Below are positions 53,401 through 62,517 of a stretch of 64,000 nucleotides of DNA, piece after piece (position 1 is the stretch's first letter; every line of letters starts with the position of its first letter). Origin of the DNA: Aurantiochytrium sp. KH105 (Eukaryota > Sar > Bigyra > Thraustochytrida > Thraustochytriidae); the NCBI GenBank assembly GCA_003116975.1, contig BGKB01000030.1, forward strand, positions 251,399 through 315,398. The letters are read 5' to 3'. The notes beneath the pieces were generated by a model that was not told the origin of the DNA, did not search any database, and worked only from the letters and a program-made list of their open reading frames with translations. The translations under genes were made by a program, and so were the position numbers.

Positions 53401-55759
53401 AGCGACCTGGCGCGCATTGCTCGCACGCGACGCCTTGGAATTGAGAAGAACAAACGCATGTTCCCGCTGCGAATGCTGCTCCAGAGAGACCCTGGGAATG
53501 CTGAGCAAGATGGTAAATATTGGATGTGCCTGCGTTCTCGCAGGACGCGCATTGGCCGCGTCCACCTGAACACTGAGACGCGCAATCTGAGGCCGTGTTG
53601 ATGATGGGTATGAACTTGCTACCCGTCCATAGAACAATGTCAAGATCTCCATCGCCGTCAAGATCAACGACAGCTTTTATATCTGCTTCAGGAATTTCCT
53701 CCGAGGAAGGAAGAGTGACTTCTATAAAGTCTCCATTGCTCACGCTCTTTGAGAGTCGGATATGAGGAGGCAAAGACGTGTCCGCATTGACAACGACTGC
53801 CTCCATGCGTCCATCGCTGTCAACGTCCCTGAACACGATACTTGAAAACTGGGAAATGTTGAGACTAAAGTCATTTACTTGCACGAACGCACCGAATCGA
53901 CCGTGCTCGTCCTTCTTTTGGATATACGTGTCTTCGATGTAAGTGAATGCGACAGAAGCTATGCGAACGACGAGACAAAATGCATAATGCTCGCCAGGAA
54001 ACGGGCTCGTGACAATCCCTGAAGTGCAATAACTAGGTTCGACGTCTCTGAATGGATACTCTTCCTCTGGTACCTGTATAAAAGCACCATCCACATTCTC
54101 AAAAAATAGCCAGTCGTCGCCAATCAAAACCAAATCAAGATCATCGTCGTCATCAAGGTCCACAAAAGACGCCCCTGTTGTTGCAGATAAGCTCGATGAA
54201 GAGATTGAACCCACCTCAAAAATTCCTGCGGGCGCCCCTTGAGATGACACAGGGCCTCCTGCCACGTGAACAAACCTGTGATAGTCCTCATTGCGAATGT
54301 ACGTGATGAAGCCATGCGTCTCATTAATATTGCCAACGCAAAGAAGGTCATCGTCTCCATCTCCATCGTAGTCCACAAAGTTCACCAAGTGATGACTGAC
54401 ACAATTCTCCAGGCCCCAAGGCTCGAGAAAATCGTCAATACTTGCATCATCCACGAAAGAGAACGATGCAAGTTCGGGAGCAGAACGTGAAAAATACCAC
54501 ACATTTTGATTGCTGAAAATGACAATCTCGTCGTAGCCCTTGCCGAAGATATCGGCAACGAAAAAAGAGTTTGCGCATACTGAAAGCAAGGAATTGGTAC
54601 AGTCTGGGAAACCCACAATGTTGAACACACGCTCAGGATTATCGGGAATTGCAAAAATCGGCCATGAAGACCTTCCAGCATTCTTCACAAGACGCACTCC
54701 ATCTTCAGCTAGGAGAAGCACATCAATGAGTCCATCTCCATCAATATCGCTCACAGTCACGTCAATCACGAGACCTGTGCTCGGTGCTGCCATTGCAAAG
54801 CCTTGTTCCCACTTCTGTCTGTCCGCTGTTCCAACGTTTGGCCAAAAGTGAATCTCACCGGAGGCAAGGACGAATACCAGGTCGTTGAGTCCGTCGCCAG
54901 TAAAGTCAGAGAACTGAACGCGCAATACGACATCGGCATTGTCGCCTGACCCACGACCCAAGTCGCCAATCACAAAAACAGCGTTGTCTTTTGGTCTCAG
55001 AACAATGCTCTCGCTTTCACCTTGTGATTGCAGCGGGTTCTCGAAGAAGCGAAGGACATTGTTTGATCCTTCGATGCAGGGCATAACCCAGTCCAACTCA
55101 CCATCACCATCGATATCAGCAAAGGTATGCAATGATTGGCAGCTTGACAGTAGATCATCTAGAGTGGCTATATCGTGTAGGCCTATGAACTCGAATCTAT
55201 CGCTTTCTCGATTGAAGGTGAAGCCAGAATAACCACCGTACGTTCCACCGATACGAAACATGTAGATTTCATTGTCATCGATGAGTACAGATGCAGGAGC
55301 ACCTTTTCCAGGATACACTCCAACGATTATGGATGTTTGAGCAAATGCGTTCGTCTCAGTCCTCACAAAATGCCCTTCGACTTTTAAGTGGCAAGGGCCC
55401 TGCGCGGTAGCGTTTTCGTGTCCGTCAAAACACGCGCCGCACGTCTCCCCGTTGGCGCTCTCTTCCCGGTGAAAGGAACTGCAGTCTGGCGTTGGGCGCA
55501 CGCATACATCCTCTTCCACGAGGCACGTCCAGTCGCCGCTCACGGGCTTCAGCACCGTACCGTCCTGCTCGTGGCACCGCGCCAGGATCGGCTGCTCGCC
55601 CTCGCCGCAGTCCGGGTCGCGCTCGCCGCAGCCGCAGTCGCAGCCGTCTCCGCTGCCTCGCCTCGCCTCGTCGCACGCCCACGTCGCTTCGCAGACGACC
55701 GCAGGGGCCATCAGGACCGCGACCAGCGCTGCCGCGGCCCGCCACGTCGCGCGCCGCAT
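50489..55759 (-). CDS. Giant receptor-like protein A: FG-GAP propeller, GCC modules, polytopic membrane domain
   Basis: ATG 55759 gives 1,756 residues. Order: signal peptide (about 1-24); Cys-rich module ([20 protein letters not shown], then CLVEEDVCVRP and CGACF); about eight FG-GAP/VCBS-like repeats (about 205-710), each with a Ca-binding DxDxDGxxD loop such as [66 protein letters not shown] and [11 protein letters not shown] plus one degenerate DIFGKGYDEIV. Then EGF-like and GCC2/GCC3-type Cys repeats (about 725-1170), about 8-10 membrane helices (about 1260-1660) and an acidic Ser-rich tail ending LSKT. It is a plasma-membrane receptor or adhesion-type protein by layout; the ligand is unknown. 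First of three tandem paralogs; it has four PCSRG.YKS.-type modules where gene B has one. Confidence 0.88.
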   Translation of the reverse strand: MRRATWRAAAALVAVLMAPAVVCEATWACDEARRGSGDGCDCGCGERDPDCGEGEQPILARCHEQDGTVLKPVSGDWTCLVEEDVCVRPTPDCSSFHREESANGETCGACFDGHENATAQGPCHLKVEGHFVRTETNAFAQTSIIVGVYPGKGAPASVLIDDNEIYMFRIGGTYGGYSGFTFNRESDRFEFIGLHDIATLDDLLSSCQSLHTFADIDGDGELDWVMPCIEGSNNVLRFFENPLQSQGESESIVLRPKDNAVFVIGDLGRGSGDNADVVLRVQFSDFTGDGLNDLVFVLASGEIHFWPNVGTADRQKWEQGFAMAAPSTGLVIDVTVSDIDGDGLIDVLLLAEDGVRLVKNAGRSSWPIFAIPDNPERVFNIVGFPDCTNSLLSVCANSFFVADIFGKGYDEIVIFSNQNVWYFSRSAPELASFSFVDDASIDDFLEPWGLENCVSHHLVNFVDYDGDGDDDLLCVGNINETHGFITYIRNEDYHRFVHVAGGPVSSQGAPAGIFEVGSISSSSLSATTGASFVDLDDDDDLDLVLIGDDWLFFENVDGAFIQVPEEEYPFRDVEPSYCTSGIVTSPFPGEHYAFCLVVRIASVAFTYIEDTYIQKKDEHGRFGAFVQVNDFSLNISQFSSIVFRDVDSDGRMEAVVVNADTSLPPHIRLSKSVSNGDFIEVTLPSSEEIPEADIKAVVDLDGDGDLDIVLWTGSKFIPIINTASDCASQCSGGRGQCASCENAGTSNIYHLAQHSQGLSGAAFAAGTCVCSSQFQGVACEQCAPGRYGPDCASTCPPRSTTSLQPGTFIYPLYPPIEECTCLSPFVMDDTYTCTCPAGSSYNGKTDTCEPCSRGSYKSVLGLGACLACPERTETTIAGATDVSQCECEGIFERDASSTVSTCTCPPGFYYSGERDDCELCSRGTYKSLYGLQACTPCPERTDTDISGARLLSQCGCTGTFVRDLASSNEDQIGDCTCAPGTTFKAETNSCESCPRGFYKPSYGLNACARCPNWSDTTEPGAVSKVQCKCETTFEVHEDACTCGPGFELDTSNNICRECRLGHNKSSLGAESCAKCPKGFTTFSSGQTDCEAEYCELGYERDPNAQVCVPCPRGYFRQDPTATACYPCPADRGSTASTGTIRSSECVAGIGFVVSENETSALSCDAYEKLRAGANCTEDGLVIEMLPIKQHFWRIANTSLDVRACPEPAFCEPAASARSNSAFASPQDPYCSPHHTGTLCASCEMGFALDGFARCQQCSAARNSQDMAKVVIWAFIVLILTLVPAIFVVAISVTRQRSNARSMSRRRCSFCPRRSCFPSFHFMSSSSDSFLQRCMRAARGKALIFLKFAQIVFEVGIIVGIISYGGGSATVVLNVNVGSLLHFFSMGCVVHVDYYAKVFAVTVWPMLCGFVLLVTVFICKHMGLDQDAVRDQAVRVFTELIVFMYPGISASILSVFVYDSIAYFERDADGNPDPRPLRVLQRDPTIDFDSDVSQAMRVYAGVMIAIYPIGVVLLLATGIHMQKTSDAGKPRVRGWRSSLVTAARSVQEKYRRGLGWYACLELFRRLMLTSGFLLMLLVSFRLASNYLIATSMFFLSVLLYFKPYTREDDECFEIISHVLLVVLALGVNSLTRVSSITPSQTSPVVIWVCVLEIAAFVVSTLVNSTHDGVQDEGDIDGAESNVESAVEKPREPGENHNHTSFEMPSIELTMSGFGSSDRFVTIAPPNSPEPRQVAMWEEDASEDAHFSSEKTLSLSKT

Positions 55760-57203
55760 CCTCGCTCGCTCCCTTCGATCCTTGCGCAGGCCCTGCCTCC
55801 TTTCGCCCCGCGCGAAAACCTCTGGCAGCGCCACCTTCCGCGCGACCTCGTTGCGGCCCTGCTCGCGCCGGCGGCGGTCGCCGTCGTCCCTGCCGCGGCC
55901 GAAGACACACAGCCGGCCGGCCTCACACCTTTCCCCCGCAAAAGGTTCTTGTTTTATTTGCGCCACCGAATGTGAAGCTTCCACTTCCGTTGTCGTCTTG
56001 TGTAGAACCGCCATGGCCGGTCATTTCATGGTTTATAAGAGCAATCGCAATAAGCCGCTTTTTGGCGCCAAAAGCCAAAAATTAATTAGAGCATAAGCAG
56101 GCAATAACGTAGACAATTGTTTACAAAAAGTTAATATTTCCGAGCGGCAAAATCGGGCATTCTTTTTGGGACTCAACGTCACGGTCCCTCCTTGCGTACG
56201 ATAAGACGTACGGTAGCGATGGCTAAGTTTATCCTAGTCTAATGACCACTCGGGCTGCCAGTGCCAGTGCAGGAGAATTGAGCAGTACAAGCAATGACTC
56301 TGCAAACGCACAAAAAACCTCGAACGATGACGCCACCGGCCGCGTGCACTGCCTGCAATATCTGCTTTGTCGATCGATTTGGAGCGCAGCTCTGCAATCC
56401 AATGCACTACAGAAGGATCATGTTTCTCTTGTCGTTAGGCTAGGAAATGCTAGAGTTCTCATGAGAACGTGGGTACACACCACAGATTATCCTCGCATAT
56501 CATATGGAGTTACCTTAAAGAAAATTGAAAGAAATTCTTAAAACCTGAGCCATGCTGCGCGACCGAAGCTTCCATTTCCGTTTGCGTGTGAGAACCGAAC
56601 TTTCTGGTTTTTGCAAGTTTGTTGCTGCACTGTAGAGTTTCTTGGAAAGTTGAAGATGGGTGTGTTACCAGAATGAGCGTTCATAACCGAAGGGTCGGTG
56701 AGATGATGAGCTTTGGCTCTCCTGATGACTTGAGGCAAAGTTGAAAGGTTTGGATCGTACGACGATGTGGGCTATGGTGATCGTGAAACTGCCCGGCGAG
56801 CGGACGAAGATCGGTCAGCTCAATCTACCTCGACGTGTCGCGCCACCTTCAGGAACAACATCTCGTCGTTGGCGCAGCGCGCCCCTTGAAACCAAATCGG
56901 ACCCGATGGCCAGCTCCTCGAAACAAAGAAGGGGTTGTGTGCTCATACACGCTTGACAACTTCTGGTGAATCTCGTCTTAGGCATTCATCTCTCCATGTC
57001 TGTCAACGCATACAGCACAAATTTCACCGGGGCGACATTCCGGTCCTTCCCCACCTCCACCAAGGCAATGGTGGTACACTTTCGTTTGTGTCAAAAAAGG
57101 AGAGGAGCGAATGCGTTTTGCCGACGAGACGAAGAATTCGTCAAGTTAAGCCATACACGCAAAGTATTTCACATCCAGTCACACATCAATCCAAGGCAAT
57201 TCA
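55760..57203. other. Spacer between receptor genes A and B, 1.4 kb
   Basis: It is GC-rich close to gene A's start (55760-55960) and AT-rich beyond. A plus-strand ORF of 99 codons (56242-56541) has a genuine ATG but no match. The 3' half shows no clear remnant of a further paralog by eye. Confidence 0.4.
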
Positions 57204-60200
57204 TTACGTTCTCGAAAGACTAAACACAGCACGCGGAGGAGACTCCGCATCTTCAGGACCTTGCTCTTTACACACGGATGCTTCTCGTGCTTCCGGGCTG
57301 CTCGGCAAGCCATCGCTTGACCCAGTCAAAACGAGCTCAATCGAAGGAGTCTTTTTGGATTCAGGATCATGACCGACCGATCGACTTTCTTTCCGCGCGT
57401 CCTCTACATCACTCACGTTTCTATCGACATCATCTTGATCTCGCACACCAGCAAAGGTACTGCCCAGAAGAGTTGTCAAAACGAACGCGACAAGCTCGAG
57501 TGAGCAGATCCACACCACGACAGATGATGTCGTGGTGGGAGTGATTGAACTCACCCCCGTCAGCGAGTTCACACCAAGAGCCAGAGCGACAAGCAGCACT
57601 TGCGAGATGATCTCGAAACACTCATCGTCTGGACACGCATATGGCTTGAAGTAGAGAAGCACGCACAAGAAGAAGACACTTGACGCGATCAGGTAGTTTG
57701 ATGCCAGTCGAAAGCTCGCGAGAAGCATCAGCAGAAACCCAGAGGTCAGCATCAAACGACGAATGAGCTCCAGACATGCATACCATCCGAGTCCACTTCG
57801 ATACTTACGCTGCACACAGCGCGCCACGGTCATCAGCAACCCCCGCCATCCGTGCATCTCCGATATTTCTGTGCCACTGTTCCGCTGCATATTGATCGCT
57901 GTCGCCAAAAGTAGCACCACACCCACCGGATACACGCCGATCATCACACCTGCGTATACACCCATCGTTCGACTTACATCGCTGTCAAAGTTGATCGTCG
58001 GGTCGCGCTGAAGCACCCGCAAAGGCCGCAGATCAGGATTGCCATCTGCATCGCGCTCATAGTAGCTGATGGAGTCGTAAACGAAGACAGAGAGAATCGT
58101 CGCTGAGATGCCCGGATATATAAAGACGATGACCTCTGTGAACACACGCACTGCAAGATCACGGACCAAGTCTCGGCTCCATCCCATACATCTGCATATC
58201 AACACTGCCCCAAACAGCGCCAGCGCGCACAGCATCGGCCACACAGTGACCACAATGACTATTACGTAGTAGTTCACCTCTGCAACGCAGCCCATCGTGA
58301 AAACTTGAAGAAGCGTACCGACATTAGCATTGATAATCGCTGTCACAGCAGTCCCGCCGTAGCTGATCATGCCCACAATAGTGCCAACCTCGAGAACGAT
58401 CTGCGCAAATTTGAGAATGATCAGTGCCTTCATGCGACTTGCTGCCACAAATCGCTGCAAGAACGAGCCCGAGGAGCCAGAAGCGCGAGTGCATGATCCG
58501 ATGCAAGATACGACCGTGCACGAAAAGCAACGCTGCTTTGTCTTTGCTTCCGTAGCGGCTCGCTGTCTTGCGATTGACGTAGAAATCACAAAGATTGCAG
58601 GAGCCAGAGACAAGATGAGCACGATGACCGCCCACGTAACAGCCTTGGCCATGTCCTGCGACTTTCGAGCAGAGTCGCACTCGCGGCATCGTGAGCCTCC
58701 GTCGAGCGCAAAGCCGTCCTCGCAGCTTGCGCAGAGCGTGCCAATATGATGTGGCGAGCAGTATGGGTCCTGAGGTGAAGTCGACGCTGCGCTGGCCCGT
58801 TTCAACGCCATCGGTTCGCAGAATACAGGCTCCGGGCAGGCTCGCACGTCCAAGCTCGTGTTGGCAATGCGCCAGTAGTGCTGCTTGATGGGCAGCATCT
58901 CGATCACAAGGCCTTCTTTGCTGCAGTTCGCGCCGATGCGGAGTTTCTCATAGCTGTCGCAACTCAGCGCAGACGTCTCGTTTTCGCTGACGACATACCC
59001 AATACCGGCCACGCAATCGACCAGCGAAGTAGATCCAGTCGAAGCGGTGCTGTCTCGATCTGCAGGACACGGATAGCAGGCCGCTGCTGTGAGATCCTGA
59101 CGAAAGTAGCCTCGAGGACAAGGGACACAACTTTGCGTATTGGGGTCTCGCTCGTAGCCAAGCTCGCAATGCTCCGGCTCGCATGAGGTTTGTCCAGTTA
59201 AAAATGTGGTCGAGCCTTCGGGGCACGTCGTGCATGGCTCCGTACCGGGACTCGACTTGTTGTGGCCGAGCCTGCATTCTCGGCAGACACTGCTGGTCGT
59301 GTCGAGCTCAAAGCCAGGACCACAGGTGCAGGCGTCTTCGTGGACCGCGAACGTAGTTTCACACTCGCATTGTGACACGTCTATAGCTCCTGTGACTGTC
59401 GTCAACATTCGTTCAGGACACGCTGCACATGGAGCGAGACCCAGCACTGACTTGTAGAACCCTCGTGAACATGGTTCACACGTGTCCAAATTGGTGTTGT
59501 ATGACGTGCCAGCTGGGCAAGTGCAAGTGTAAGACTCGTCCATTACAAACGGCGAGATGCACGCGCATGCGTCGATGCTCGGATAGAATGGATGGATGAA
59601 TGCCCCGGGCTTAAGGTTGGTCGTTGACCGTGCTGGACAGGTGCTTGAGCAGTCAGGGCCGTAGCGACCTGGCGCGCATCGCTCGCACGCGGCACCCTGG
59701 AACTGAGGAGAACAAACGCAGGTGCCTGCTGCGAATGCTGCGCCAGAGAGGCCCTGGGCATGCTGAGCAAGAAGGAAAATATCAGATGTGCCTGCATTCT
59801 CGCTGGAAGCGCATGTGCCGCGTCCACCTGAACACTGAGACGCGCAGTCCGTGGCCGTGTTAATGACTGAAATGAACTTGCTGCCCGACCATAGAACGAT
59901 GTCAAGATCTCCATCGCCGTCAAGATCGACAGCAGCTACGATATTAGAGCTTGGAATGCTCACAGTGGAGGGAAGACTGGCTTCCGTAAAGCTCTCGTCG
60001 TTGCTAGCTTTCCAAACCTCAAGCCGACGACTTGTCAAATCGCTGAATTGCAGAATCATTGCCTCTGCGAAGCTGTCATTGTCTAAGTCGGCGAGAAAGA
60101 GGTCATTGAACCATCCGAAAGCGCCTCGACCATTTTTAGCGCACCTGAATATCCCGAACCGGCCGCCTGTCTTCTGATCTTGCACGCAATCGATATCCAC

Positions 60201-62041
60201 ACTATGCTCTATTCCAAATCCACTGGTGATAAGGGCATGCAAATTACCGGGAGTTAGTATCCCGAATGCCAATTGGGTAAATGTGCTACCTTATCAATGA
60301 TATATCGAATCTCATTGTTGAGATATCGAAATGGATTTTCTTCGCCTGGAACTTGAATGAATTTTCCATCTGCATTCTCGAAAGCTCGAGCACGCCAAGT
60401 CCGAGTTAGTTCTCCATATACGATCATTTCTCCATATAGCATCATGTCAAGATCGCCATCGCCATCGAGATCTACAAAAGATACTGTAGCTTTACGATTG
60501 ATTTGCGTGGAAATTATGGCGCCCAGCTCAAACGTTTCCGCCGGCACTCCTCGTGAAGAAGCCGGAGATCCTGTCACACGAGCAAAGCTATGGTAAGCTT
60601 CATTGCGAATGTAAGTAATGAACCCGTGCGTCTCATCAAGCTGGCTCACGCAGAGAACATCATCGTCCCCGTCTCCATCGTAGTCCGCGAACTGAACTGA
60701 GAAACTGTCAGTGCAGCTTTCAAGCCCCCACGGCTCCAGATACGCGTCAATACTTGCATCGTCTACATAAGAGAATGACGAAAGCTGAGGAGCAGCTCGG
60801 GCAAAGTACCACACGTTTTGGCTACTTCGAATGATGATCTCGTCATACCCCTTATCGAAGATGTCAGTAACAATAAAGGAATTGGCGCAGTCTGAGAGCA
60901 ATGACTCGATGCAGTTTGGCAAGCCCACGATCTTAAAATCACGATCGGGGCTTTTTAGTGCAGTGAACTCTGGCCACGAGTGGTCGCCCACATTCTTCAA
61001 GAATCGAACTCCACTCTCATCCAGGATCAGCACATCAGTAAGCCCATCTCCATCGATGTCGCTTGTGGCCACATCGATAAGGAGACCTTCGCTTGTGACC
61101 GTCACCACAAATCCTTCCTTCCATTTTGAGCTGTTGTTTGTTCCAACGTTCGGCCAAAACTGAAGCTCTCCCGAGGCAAGGATGAAGACCAAATCACTCA
61201 GCCCGTCGCCAGTAAAGTCAGTGAACTGAGCGCGTAAAATCGGCTCGACGCTCCCATTGAGTTCTGAGCCAACTTCAGGGAGCTCCAAACGGGCTGGCGA
61301 TTTCACCTCCGAGTATACCTCGGACCCGATGAAAGTAGGCGTTTCGTAAAGCAGAAGAACATTTGTTGAGTCTTCGATGCAGGGTATAATCCAGTCCAAT
61401 TCGCCGTCGCCATCAATGTCCGCAAAGGAATGAAGACTTTGGCAATTCTCTGGAAAATCCACTTCGGAAATACGACCATAGTCGCTGATTGTGAAACTGG
61501 CGCTGCTTCGGTCCAGACTGTATAAAATCATACCTCTCATATCCATATCAATCGTGCAGAGGCTCTCTGTTGAAGATAAAGACAGAGGTCCGTCTTCTCC
61601 AGGATAAATCATATCATCAACCATGACTAGATTGTAAAAGGCTTCAGTCTCTACTTTGGAGAAAAGAGTCAATTTTTGCAATTTACAAGGTCCCTGCGCG
61701 GTGGCATTTACGTGTCCGTCGAAACACGCACCGCACGTCTCCTCATTGGCGCTCTCTTCCCGATGAAGCGCGCTGCAGTCTGGCTTTGGGCGAACACATG
61801 CATTCTCTTCCACGAGACATGTCCAGTCGCCGCTCACAGGCGTCAGCACCGTGCCGTCCTGCTCGTGGCACCGCGCCAGGATCGGCTGCTCGCCCTCGCC
61901 GCAGTCCGGGTCGCGCTCGCCGCAGCCGCAGTCGCAGCCATCTCCGCTGCCTCGCCTTGCCTCATCGCACGTCCACGCTGCTTCGCATACGAAGGCGATC
62001 AAGACCGCGACCAGGACCGCCACCGCCCGCGTCGCGCGCAT
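57204..62041 (-). CDS. Giant receptor-like protein B, paralog of A, one intron
   Basis: Two exons, 62041-60290 and 60173-57204, are joined by a 116-nt phase-0 intron (AAG|GTAGCA ... GATCAG|AAG, with TACTAAC inside). The join restores [14 protein letters not shown], which aligns with YIQKKDEHGRFGAF of gene A. The product is 1,573 residues. The layout is as in A: signal peptide ([19 protein letters not shown]), the same Cys-rich N-module, FG-GAP loops ([77 protein letters not shown]), a shorter GCC region lacking three of A's modules, the membrane domain (about 1090-1490) and an acidic tail ending SLSRT. The upstream frame (60290) and downstream frame overlap by 19 nt if unspliced, so an intron is preferred over a frameshift. 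Confidence 0.85.
60174..60289 (-). other. Phase-0 intron in receptor gene B
   Basis: The donor is AAG|GTAGCA (exon ends 60290), the acceptor is GATCAG|AAG (exon starts 60173), and a perfect TACTAAC branch-like heptamer lies inside. Gene A has no intron at this position. The choice of acceptor rests on agreement with A. Confidence 0.75.
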
Positions 62042-62517
62042 TCTTCACCTCGCTCTCGATCTCCGTGTCTGTCGTGTGCGCCGCCTCGCCTTGGCGCGAA
62101 TGCGGTCTGTACTCGAATGCTAAAGTCGACTGCAGAAAGCGCGTGCAAGTCTTGCAATGGAATTACGTGATTCAAAGGGAAGTCCACCGAGACCTTCCCT
62201 ACACTGACGAAGTGCGCGCGGCCGGAAATTATAGAGCACAATTGTTGGCCTCGACTAAACAGTGCCACATCTGATACACGCGCCAGCCCGTACGCTGAGA
62301 GAAGCGCCTTTGCCTCGAGATATGTTCCGCATGGTTTCTGGTGCGGACTTTCGAGTGAGAGGAAAAGGGCACTTCCACATGAATGAAGCGGTGATGTGAA
62401 AGCTTATACTGAATTATACAGCAGAACAAAAATAAACAGTTCTGTAGATCAGGATCAGTGCGCCCTCGCCAGTCAGTCTCATTTTTGAATCGGACCAAGA
62501 CATGATACACATTATCG
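62042..62517. other. Spacer between receptor genes B and C, 476 bp
   Basis: This is the promoter side of gene B. It is short compared with the 1.4 kb between A and B, with no coding sequence. Confidence 0.45.

Noticed and set aside
57204-62041. Receptor B as two separate genes or a frameshifted pseudogene
   Set aside because: A standard GT-AG intron in phase 0 with a TACTAAC signal rejoins the frames and restores alignment to paralog A, so one intact gene is simpler.
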